Shown in pieces: positions 10,221 to 18,791 of a DNA stretch of 23,749 bases. Every line of letters starts with the position of its first letter. The first letter of the stretch is position 1. A program made the position numbers and the translations under genes. This DNA comes from Pyronema omphalodes. Its lineage: Eukaryota; Ascomycota; Pezizomycetes; Pezizales; Pyronemataceae. Below the pieces are notes generated by a model, which saw only the letters and a program-made list of their open reading frames with translations, was not told the DNA's origin and ran no database searches. The stretch spans positions 1-23,749 of the forward strand of contig JAJJXM010000175.1 of assembly GCA_024516155.1 (NCBI GenBank). The letters run 5' to 3'.

Positions 10221-11402
10221 CTTGTAACCACAGCCTCGAGCATTTCGATGCATGTTTTCGATGATCAATGAACTGCGGGGAGCCATGCAGCACGTGGGGG
10301 GCAAGAGGTTGTGGATATGGGGTTTGACCTACCCAAACTACTACTCAACCCGGCTTCTTTAGTTTCCGTGGCACGGGAGAGCTAGTTTTGCCGGTAGTGT
10401 CGCAAGCAACACTTTAAACGAAGATCATCAGGGACGAGAGTGAAACTAAACTTTTGAGATATGTTCGGTAACTTCCAGGGTTTCTGCACCGTCGCGATTG
10501 ACATTGATGAATCTAACAAAGCGAAGATCATCAGGTATAGTCATCTGCCAAACTAATGGTGGGGTAGCTGCAGAAAATCTACGTTATATATCCATCTCGT
10601 CCTGGGAAGCTAAAGGTCTCGCGAGATTTCCTGCGGTTTACAACCCCGTGGGGGAACTTGTTTCACCGCTTCAGATGTCCGGCGGATTTCGCCATATTTT
10701 AGCTTCCTCAACCCCGGCCATCTGAACACTTCGATATCAATAATTCGCTTAACAAAGGCCTCATTGCCACCGTTGAGGCTCTTCAAACAACAAATCGACA
10801 CCAAAATACCACGTTTTTGAGGTCTTTAACGGACGAGTGAGCCTTCATGCATCCCCGCCGCAACAATCAAGACTGCGGACACTACCCCGCTAGTTCTATC
10901 GCTCCCGCTGTGGGGCTAGATGTTCACCAAGGATTTTAGGGAAGAACTTGCAGTAGATTTTCTTATCAGTCTCGAGTTTGCCTCGTCCCTGCATTGATAC
11001 GCGCGTGAACTGTATCTTCACATGAAGGGTATGTATTATGTTTCAACGCAGGCATGAACAAATAAAGAATGTAATAACAACTCTATTCGGAAAGTGAGCT
11101 CCTACCTTTCTGGGGTCTATCTATGCGGAGATACAATAACCCGACCGCTGTGTGTGTGGAGACAGTTGATTTCTAAACGAGAATATCATGGCCAGACCAG
11201 TTAACTTTCTCATAATATGAATATAGATCTGGCCTAGCTAATAGAGATGATGGTGCAAGATAGACATATCATTTCTACGGATATATCCTCAGCAAACGAG
11301 GACCGGCGGTAACAGATGGTGTTAGATGTCCTTTCCTCCGGGAAGATGTCATCTGCCTGTCAAAGCAAGCCCACGATACCAATTCCGGGACTCATTGTTT
11401 TA
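10221..11402. other. Interval without a clear gene
   Basis: A 14-bp direct repeat CGAAGATCATCAGG starts at 10419 and again at 10522, 103 bp apart. A minus-strand frame at 10610-10804 has no motif. Otherwise nothing can be supported. Confidence 0.35.
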
Positions 11403-11865
11403 GTTCGATGACGACGATGGCGTTTGCCATTCTGCAGAAGAAGACCTATCTAGCATTGAAGAAGCCCGCACAAGCACGCTCAAAAGTAAGCCATCATCTG
11501 TAGTACGTCCATCAGCGTCTACCAAAACTATAACCAACCTCCGGTTTCATCTTATTTGCCGAAATATGTGGAGTGCAATTGCGGGGACACCGCTCATTAA
11601 TCGCGACCGCATGTGGTTTGTTTACCGGCGGTGCAATCGCTTAGTTTTGTTTTACGATAATTATATTTCTTGGAGGGTGGTAAGGTGTGTAACCCTAAAG
11701 TTGCGACCACCAATGATACGATCCATGTGCTCGCCTGTATACACATGTGTTTATATCCCCACCACCCCGCAATTAGTGATTCGTAAAGCATGTTTCCTAC
11801 CAAATATATCTAATCTCCTAACCAAAAATGTTTTCCAAGGTGCCCGCTCAGTATCCAAGTCCTAG
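11403..11865 (+). CDS. Possible exon or gene fragment, unknown product
   Basis: An open frame of about 153 codons begins just after GTTTTAG, which would serve as a splice acceptor, with no ATG near its 5' end. The first third is acidic and Ser/Thr-rich (FDDDDG, AEEDLSSIEEA). Later parts are rich in Arg, Cys and hydrophobic residues and less convincing. No family is recognised. It may be an exon whose partner exons have decayed, or a chance open frame. Confidence 0.2.
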
Positions 11866-12138
11866 CCTGTCGATCGTAAGCGAGCATGTTCCGCATCAGA
11901 ATTGATCGACAAATGCGAGTGATACTCTGTGTGCGGTTGCGGCGGAAACACGGCAGCGGCAATTCTTACCCGAAACTGCGTGGTCTTGGCCGCCTCTGCG
12001 ACCCTCAAAAAAGGGGCTGTACATAGACGCAAAACTTGAATGTCTGTTACAAAACAGTGCGGTATCCAGAGATTTGGGATTGTGGCGCGCGGCATTCTTA
12101 AGCCGGGTGCGAGGAGGTAATTTGTCTGTGTGTTGAAT
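11866..12138. other. Interval without a clear gene
   Basis: Only a weak minus-strand frame (11862-12095) is present. Nothing is recognised. Confidence 0.35.
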
Positions 12139-12303
12139 ATGTATGTAGAGGACTTGCCGTATAGGATAGCTCGGGTGAATCCGGGCTATACGATGCCAAC
12201 TAGAATCGTGAGAAATAGTGCACCAGACAAGATTCCCAGTGAAAGCAAGTTCGAAATTGTCGATATACTCGGCTCGGATATAAACCGAGCGTTCGTTCGG
12301 TGA
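12139..12303 (+). CDS. Small hypothetical ORF, 54 codons
   Basis: ATG to TGA, beginning MYVEDLPYRIARVNPGY and continuing with a balanced, protein-like composition. A stem GCTCGG/CCGAGC (12272-12290) lies inside the 3' end. No homology is recognised, so this could be a gene fragment or chance. Confidence 0.2.
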   Translation: MYVEDLPYRIARVNPGYTMPTRIVRNSAPDKIPSESKFEIVDILGSDINRAFVR

Positions 12304-12708
12304 ATGCGGGGCCTAATGTATAAAGAGGCCTTGATTGCGCGAGCTTCGGTTCTGCCGGCTCCCTTATCGCATCAGCATCAGCTTTCAGGCAAAGATCATA
12401 TATAGATTACGCCTTCATTATCAATCGGAACTTTCGTTTGCACAAGGATAGACCAATATTAGATAACAATGATCTACTGTGTCAGATGTTTCAACCTACT
12501 GCGGATATATCGTTCTGCCGTATCCGCGAGATATGATATCGTTATAGTTGCGGAATCGCGATATGAATGAGGTATCATGCGTATAGTCACTATGGTACAT
12601 TTTCGCCACCAAGATTGTATATGTTATACAAGTTCCCCACCAAAAAACATATACATGCGAAGAATCTAAACAGCATTTATACCGATCATTTGTTTAAAAA
12701 TTTGATTT
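12304..12708. other. AT-rich interval before the 72-bp array
   Basis: Many ATATCG and GATATC words occur between 12495 and 12570. From about 12640 the sequence is loosely similar to the downstream 72-bp unit, perhaps a decayed upstream copy. No gene is seen. Confidence 0.4.
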
Positions 12709-12869
12709 ATAATAGCATGTGTATAAATATTTCACTAGTGTGAAAATCTATACAGGCAATTGTATAAGATTTCTCGGTTTATAATAGCATATGTATAAAT
12801 ATTTCACTAGCGTGAAAATGTATACATGCCATTGTATAAGATTCTTCGGTTTATAATAGCATATGTATA
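12709..12869 (+). repeat. 72-bp tandem repeat, 2.2 clear copies
   Basis: ATAATAGCAT recurs at 12709, 12781 and 12853, exactly 72 bp apart. Copies one and two match at about 65 of 72 positions. The third copy keeps the first 17 bases and then diverges. Each full unit contains the dyad TTTCACTAG(T/C)GTGAAAA and GTATA-rich blocks. Such arrays can be subterminal repeats of DNA transposons or simple minisatellites. Confidence 0.9.
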
Positions 12870-13394
12870 GATTTTCCATCATCGTCAAAACACTCACAAG
12901 TGAGTCCATGGGATTTTTGGAGCACATATGTTTATTGATGATAATATCTACCGATTACCATACTGCATCACATTTCTGAATTATATATTCCTTCCCCTGC
13001 CAATTGAATAACCCAACCAGTTCTTCAATAAAAGTGATTTCAATTATCTTCCATTGACCCACGCGTGATTTGTATATTAATTGCCCAATCCGTCCAACAA
13101 GGAAATTCTTCAATGTCTTCAAGATCAATTATTTGGTCATCAGAAAAAGTGATTGATAAAATCATGTATCATACAGAATTACAAGACAGTTATCGACCAC
13201 CATGCCAGAAAAAATAATGAACATTTATTAATATTTTTTACCATCCTCTTCCCCTTCCTCAACCAGCATTACCTCTTATTCTGCACTGACCTCTGCCTTA
13301 TCCCCCTCGATATCCATTACGGCATCTGTACTGATCCCAGTTCATACAAACCCCCTGGACAATGTTCCTCGCCACTCTGATTTCCCCCCGTTTC
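12870..13394. other. AT-rich interval without a clear gene
   Basis: The plus-strand frame at 13153-13380 shows no motif and its composition follows local base content. Nothing further is seen. Confidence 0.35.
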
Positions 13395-13805
13395 TCAAGC
13401 TGCCTTATTAAAAGCATATGAGCCTTCAACGGCACACCATAGTATGTTCCTATTCGTTCCCCATAGCTTGTCATTATCCCTCCATCTCAACGATAGCTCA
13501 TGATATGCATAGCCATAGATAGTCTCAAACCCCAAGATATGGTCTCTCCTGCAATTGCATTGATAGATTTCCCGCCACTTTTGTAGTGCCACATCTAAAT
13601 TGCTGTGTAGGACATCGCCCTTGAGTAAGAATATGTAGTAGTCGGCATTTCCTTCGATGCATTTGACTTGCATGGGTTTTTCTTTGGGCGGTTGAGGTGT
13701 ACGAAGATTTCTGAACTGAAGCAACCACCTGCTGAATATCCACAGCATCGGCAAAGGGGATAGGAGCCTATGCCAGCAAGTGTGTGCCCTGTTCATTGAC
13801 GTCAT
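13395..13805 (-). CDS. Hypothetical protein or C-terminal exon
   Basis: A minus-strand frame ending TGA at 13395. The whole open frame reaches 13934, where it begins at TTG, but the first ATG is at 13805 and another is at 13673. From 13673 onward the composition is strongly protein-like: a Cys, Trp and Tyr-rich stretch with segments such as DYYIFLLKGDVLH and LQKWREIYQCN. No domain family is recognised. It lies between two AT-rich tandem arrays and may be host sequence inside a transposon or a surviving last exon. The upstream part, up to 13934, is less convincing. Confidence 0.3.
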   Translation of the reverse strand: MTSMNRAHTCWHRLLSPLPMLWIFSRWLLQFRNLRTPQPPKEKPMQVKCIEGNADYYIFLLKGDVLHSNLDVALQKWREIYQCNCRRDHILGFETIYGYAYHELSLRWRDNDKLWGTNRNILWCAVEGSYAFNKAA

Positions 13806-13934
13806 AGTGAAACCAAATTTGGAGCTATGGTGCGCCAGCGAAAACACACACAAAGGGGGCTGTGGTGCGGCAGTGGGGAGACGGAGGTGGAACCCTGCTG
13901 AACAGAAACTATGCGCTAGCGCCACCTCAAACAA

Positions 13935-14574
13935 GATTCACAGGAAGTATATTAATCCCCCATCCTCGAGTAGGTTTACAACGCTACATCCACCTCGTGG
14001 ACACCATCCTACTCTCCCATGTCTTTCTAATACGGTGCAGAACAACGATCAAAAAAGAAATACAAAATGTCAGCAAGCACTTGGGATATCGACCCTCATC
14101 GGCATGATTAAGATGATAACAATCCGAAATACGTATATCAGACCTCCCAGTCGTACGAACCAGGTTAAAATGATGGTCAAAACAGACTGTATGGATTGTT
14201 GGAATATGAGAACTGTACAGCGACCCAGTTCAGTTTACTGTCAGTAGTATAGACTGGTTCAACTGCAAAACCTAGTTAATCGAATGCAAGGCTTGGCAAC
14301 CCAGGAGAACTGTTGAAAACTGCAAAAACCGGTTTGTCCAGAGGAAATGGTTTATGAAAGGGCAATAAATATTATTCAGCGCATACATAACAAAATTGCA
14401 TACTGATTGAGTGTTCAGGAATCACAGCCGATGCCTCCGATTAAAGCTCTTAAGCCCACTAATGGCCTCCAGAGTATGCCTGCCTGCATTCAATAGCGGA
14501 CCAAAATAATGATCCGCTTGCATTGGGACAACAACAGCTGTTTTTTTTAATTCTTTGAGTTTTTTACTTTCTTA
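13935..14574. other. Interval without a clear gene
   Basis: Plus-strand frames at 13780-14247 overlap the minus-strand ORF and are probably its shadows. The rest holds no recognisable feature. Confidence 0.35.
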
Positions 14575-14589
14575 TTTTTTTGTTATTTT

Positions 14590-14910
14590 GTTATTTTTGT
14601 TATTTTTGTTATTTTTGTTGTTTTTGTTGTTTTTGTTGTTTTTGTTGTTTTTGTTGTTTTTGTTGTTTTTGTTGTTTTTGTTGTTTTTGTTGTTTTTGTT
14701 GTTTTTGTTGTTTTTGTTGTTTTTGTTGTTTTTGTTGTTTTTGTTGTTTTTGTTGTTTTTGTTGTTTTTGTTGTTTTTGTTGTTTTTGTTGTTTTTGTTG
14801 TTTTTGTTGTTTTTGTTGTTTTTTGTTGTTTTTGTTGTTTTTGTTGTTTTTGTTGTTTTTGTTGTTTTTGTTGTTTTTTTGTTTTTGTTGTTTTTGTTGT
14901 TTTTGTTGTG
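14590..14910 (+). repeat. Minisatellite of TTTTTGTTG, about 35 copies
   Basis: A 9-bp unit repeats for about 320 bp. The first few units are the variant TTATTTTTG, the bulk is TTTTTGTTG, and single-T length changes occur near 14820 and 14875. Because the unit is a multiple of three, every frame stays open. The apparent Leu/Phe, Cys/Phe and Asn/Lys/Thr proteins of 117-145 residues are artefacts of this. The complementary strand reads (CAACAAAAA)n. It ends in a T run at about 14910-14922. Confidence 0.97.
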
Positions 14911-14922
14911 TTTTTTTTTTTC

Positions 14923-15046
14923 CAATATGTATAGTAGTGCTCGTCTGAATAAACAAACATTCTACCACATTATTTCAATAAATCATTGGTAATTTAGCTA
15001 GTATTGTGATGTTTTCAGTCCGAATTTTTTGTTTACATTAAAGAAT
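14923..15046. other. AT-rich spacer between tandem arrays
   Basis: Unique AT-rich sequence with nothing recognisable. Confidence 0.5.
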
Positions 15047-15178
15047 GTTATATCTTTTTTTTATCTACGGAATTGTATATTTTATAAAATGTTATATCTT
15101 TTTGTTATCTACTGGGTTGTATTTCTCGTGGAAAGTTATATCTTTTTGTTATCCCCGCAATTGTATTTCTTCTGTTGT
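15047..15178 (+). repeat. 44-bp tandem repeat, three copies
   Basis: GTTATATCTTTTT starts at 15047, 15091 and 15135, exactly 44 bp apart. Each copy continues with a TTATC core and a TTGTAT block. Copies diverge in the last third. The unit is unrelated to the 72-bp unit upstream. Confidence 0.88.
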
Positions 15179-15929
15179 GGTATAAACGGGTATATCACAT
15201 GTTTAAAAATGTATATGTAAATCATAAACCTGTTCTATCCTACTAGGCAAACATATACAGAAAGACTGTATAAAACTTATACCATTACATGTACCATAGG
15301 GAGTTGTTAGTGAAGAAATTTGTATGGAAAATACTATCGAAGACCGAATTGATTGAGGTGTATCGCGACATTGGTTTGTTCAGTTGCATTCTCTGCAAAC
15401 GCTTTCGGCTAGCCGCAGCCTTGCAGTAGGAAGCAGCAACACATCAGGAAACATTAGGATGAAACAAGATGAGAAGGGTGGTGTAATCAGTTCCCCAATG
15501 TTTCGAAAAATCGCTCTCTCTATGCAATCATGAACGTGGAATTTAGCGAAACTCTCGATCTGTGTGAAAAACCTCGATTCATTCATCCCAAACAACGAAA
15601 ACAACGACATCATCTTGACAGCTGGGAGATGAGGGGAATAAGGTAGACGAATGCTATAAGAATCCTTATGGTGCACCATAGCATCTTCCTACCCGCAGTA
15701 GTGTATTCCTGCAATCTTTCTTGCAACGTGTTGTGTTTTCCGTCGGTCCCAACAACTCAGTCTACGACCAATACCAAAATGCGGGGCTCATCATACCACT
15801 CCCGAAACATAGGTCCGAAGAACGCAGCAGGCAACAAAGCACATCGCATATCACTCGCATCAAATCACACCGCATACCACGAATCATCTTCGATACCACT
15901 GCCGCAAGTTCCGCTATATCGTCAGCTTT
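15179..15929. other. Interval without a clear gene
   Basis: A frame open from 15702 leads into the coding-like tract that starts at 15930, but its own residues are not convincing. Another frame from 15721 also looks mildly protein-like, so upstream sequence of the same decayed gene may lie here. The minus-strand frame at 15380-15679 has no motif. Confidence 0.35.
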
Positions 15930-16493
15930 ATGCAACTAGACGAAATTTTCCGTTCCAAATGGGAAACGCAAATTGGATCCAACGTCAATATCGATGACGT
16001 TAATGCGGTGAAGTATATGAGTGGCAGTAGTTTACATACGCTATCAAAAGAATGGGAGAAAACCCGAGTGAAGGGAAACGAGTGAGATGGGAAGAGTGGC
16101 ACACAAGAAAGATGTCTGTCTCAATGAGGCCATGAGTTGGACTGGATCACAGAAGAGCGATGAGATTGAGATTACTAAGACGCTAGAAGGCAATGATCCA
16201 TGGAAAATCTAGTGTCCTGGAGCCTGGAAGAAACAAAGCCACTAAAGAGCACTACTGTCCTTTGACGCCGCGTTCCATTTCAATGAGAGGAATTCTGGAA
16301 GATCGAGATGAACTTCGGCAATCATCGATCAACAAGGCTCGAGATAGCGTGATGACCGGTTTATCGAATTTCAAAATGTCATATCGACCGAACCGAAAAG
16401 GATGATCGCAGAGGAAATGTCATAATTACGACGGATGATTCAGATAACTGCCGAGTGACGGATGCTGATCCGGCAACATTGAATTACTATTAG
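15930..16493 (+). pseudogene. Frameshifted coding tract, unknown product
   Basis: Four protein-like segments follow each other, each one frame later. Segment one runs from ATG 15930 (MQLDEIFRSKWETQIG) to TGA 16083. Segment two runs from about 16087 to TAG near 16208 and contains LNEAMSWTGSQKSDE and EGNDPW. Segment three runs from about 16209 to TGA near 16403 and contains RGILEDRDELRQSS. Segment four runs from about 16395 to TAG 16491-16493 and contains GNVIITTDDSDN. Together they would give about 185 residues of soluble, polar protein. Every hand-over needs one surplus base. Plausible sites are near 16080, in the A run near 16206, and in the CC at about 16393. No family is recognised. Either decay or assembly insertion errors would explain it. 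Confidence 0.45.
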
Positions 16494-17473
16494 CTTGGTT
16501 AAGGCGTTATAATGAACTGTGTATTGCGAGTGTGTGTAGTAGAATATTTTTATACACTTTGACTTGTTTTCTCACAGCTCACAGGGCAAATATAAGCTTG
16601 TTTTCCGGGCCGTGGCGCGTTGCGGTTTCGGATGATCGGCATAGTATACGCGAAAAATATGCATTTAGCGCAGCGATCATGATGTATGATAGCCGATGAT
16701 TGACAAAATCCAAGCCCATCAAAGCCTGTTCGCATCAACTCATCGCGGACCCTGAATATCATGATAATCCCCAAGCCCTGACGTCCCTGTATTTACTGCC
16801 CTACCTTTACTAGAACTTGCGCATGAAGATTGTCACAAACACATGCGGAAAATGTGTTGAAGTTCATAACATAGATTTTATTGATCAATTATAGACTAGC
16901 TATGTAGTGGAAAAACCTCTACCCTCTTTTGGCCAAACAGGATCATGTTTACCTCCGCATCTGCATTGATCAAAGTATCAATTAACGTAACCCGCCACTG
17001 GATGATAGTAGACAAGCTTGTTATTAGTGTTTTAAAAAGTACACAATGTGAAATTATCAGACAATGACATTGATATACCCACTCATATCTACTTTAGTGT
17101 AAGAAATGCATATAAACAAAGGAAAGAGAACTTCACCAGTAACCCAATTTAGGCACCAAAAAGGATGGAGGGCGGGTGAAACAACGCCTTCCACCAAAAG
17201 CCAAACCCATCTCATAGAATTACATAGTACAACAGAAAATAAACCACATAAACATGAATATCCATCCTTCGAGTGATATCCGATGCTATCTCACAAATAG
17301 TACGTAAAATCTATCAATCTATATAACATCGCAAAATGTATTTGTCAGCCAGATCTATATGTGTAGCTTTCTGAATGGCTTTGATGAGAAGTTGCATCAT
17401 ATCTTCATCATTTACATAATGGAACCGAATTCAATAGATCTTGACTTTGATTTTGATTATTTGATATGCCTGT
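16494..17473. other. AT-rich interval without a clear gene
   Basis: A minus-strand frame at 16550-16774 shows no motif. The N-terminal Rossmann part expected upstream of the FAD monooxygenase remnant was looked for here and not found. Confidence 0.45.
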
Positions 17474-18395
17474 ATGCATTTGATCTGGTGTACCGAAAAT
17501 GGACGCAGTAAACAACTGGTAGACGTGAAAGAAAATTTGATTGATGGAAACGGCATTGGAGTGGTATTTTCAGACGGTATTAAGGAGACGGCGGATATAT
17601 TAATTGGAGCGGATGGAATCTATTCCGCCGGCCGAAGGATTTGTGTGGATTCAGAATGCGATGCAGCCATTTAGGGAGATGTTCAACGGCAAGTTTTGCA
17701 CCGTGGGATAAGGTAGTAAAAGAGGGGATCAAGTTCAATATAAAAGCACTGGCGATGGGTAAGGAGAATAGTTTCTCGATGCACTTATACAATCCCGAGG
17801 AAGCGAGGGCACATTTGGACAATTGCTGTGGTTATTTCAAATTGAGAAATTGTAGGTTGGTGAGTAAGGGATAGGGTAAGGACGAAGAGCAAGATTGTAG
17901 CTCAGTTTGACGATTCCTAGAATTGGAGGGGAATGGTGAGGACCGTGATGATCGTTGAGGATGGGAACGTTTTTCTTGATCATGAATAAGCTTTTGATGG
18001 AGGGGGCAATAGTGGAGGGTAGGCGTATGTTAGCCGGAGATGCTACACATGAGGTGCGTGGTCTTTCCTATGGTGAAAAGTCATGATGCTGATGATCAAC
18101 AGATGCCGTAACAGGGGCAGAGTACTGGATGGGCGTTTTGAGATTTGGTGATTTTAGCGAAGTTATTGAGGGAGATGAAATATGAGGCAATAGTGGAGGA
18201 AAGGCTAAGGAGATATTATAAGTTGAAGAGGCCGTGAATGGCGGCAGCGCCAAAGGAACCGACGAAGTCCAAAGAGAGCTTCAAGGGGGCGCATTGGTTT
18301 GTGTAATGGTATAGGGGTTGGTTTTATCGATTTTTCTTGACTATTTCGGCGAAGAACTTGAAGGATAATTTTCTGTATCATTTACAGAAAGTGAT
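17474..18395 (+). pseudogene. FAD-dependent aromatic-ring monooxygenase remnant
   Basis: Class A flavin monooxygenases (FAD_binding_3 family, salicylate-hydroxylase-like) hydroxylate aromatic or polyketide substrates with NAD(P)H and O2. Three hallmarks survive in order. The DG-motif region (VVFSDG, ETADILIGADGIYSA) lies at about 17550-17630. The GD motif GRRMLAGDATHEV lies at 18018-18056. The C-terminal FAD-contact helix LVILAKLLREM and then VEERLRRYYKLKRP lie at about 18145-18236. Spacing between the motifs is normal, about 130 codons. The pieces lie in three different frames, and stops interrupt them: TAG 17672, a TAA and a TGA just before the LVILAK helix, a TGA right after KRP, and later ones. 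The N-terminal GxGxxG FAD-binding fold is absent upstream, so the copy is also 5'-truncated. Sequence between the DG and GD motifs (KVVKEGIKFNIKALAMGKE) also looks native. It is non-functional as it stands; the exact substrate class is unknown. Confidence 0.75.
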
Positions 18396-18791
18396 GTAAA
18401 TAGGGACGAATCTGTAATTCAACACATATTGCACTTATAGACAACAGTAACTAATTTATGAAAACATATCTGTAAGACCAGAGTCAATTTATGTGCTTTG
18501 AGGCCTGGAGCAATGAACATTTACAATTTTCTAAGTATTTACAAGAATGATGTAATCGCCATTCATTATCCCAAATTTTCAATCATTGAAGGTAATCTGC
18601 CAGTTACAGAACACAACATGCAAGGTACTCCGGGATTCAGTACAGCTCCACAAACCCACCCTCCCTCCACCCCCCCCCTCCCCCGCGTGCCTGACTCTTG
18701 TCCCTAGAAAGAAAACAAAAGAAAACAAAAGAAAATTTCCTATCCCTGCATACATTTTGAAGCAAACAATCAATCAGTTTTCTACAACAAA
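18396..18791. other. Interval between pseudogene and ankyrin gene
   Basis: Contains a pyrimidine-rich patch with a run of nine C (about 18660-18690) and GAAAACAAAA repeats at 18711-18735. This would be the 3' flank of the minus-strand ankyrin gene. No polyadenylation signal can be assigned with confidence. Confidence 0.4.

Noticed and set aside
13862..14247. Plus-strand ORFs opposite the hypothetical minus-strand protein
   Set aside because: Composition is less protein-like than the minus strand and no motif is present.
14555..14992. Five overlapping 117-145 residue ORFs of Leu/Phe, Cys/Phe, Asn/Lys, Thr/Lys and Gln/Lys repeats
   Set aside because: All are read-through of a 9-bp minisatellite that cannot produce a stop in any frame.
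12591..15299. Inverted 11-mer CTATGGTACAT/ATGTACCATAG bracketing the three tandem arrays, as possible transposon ends
   Set aside because: Similarity stops after 11 bp, no clear target duplication is seen, and 11-bp inverted matches are expected by chance over a window of this size.
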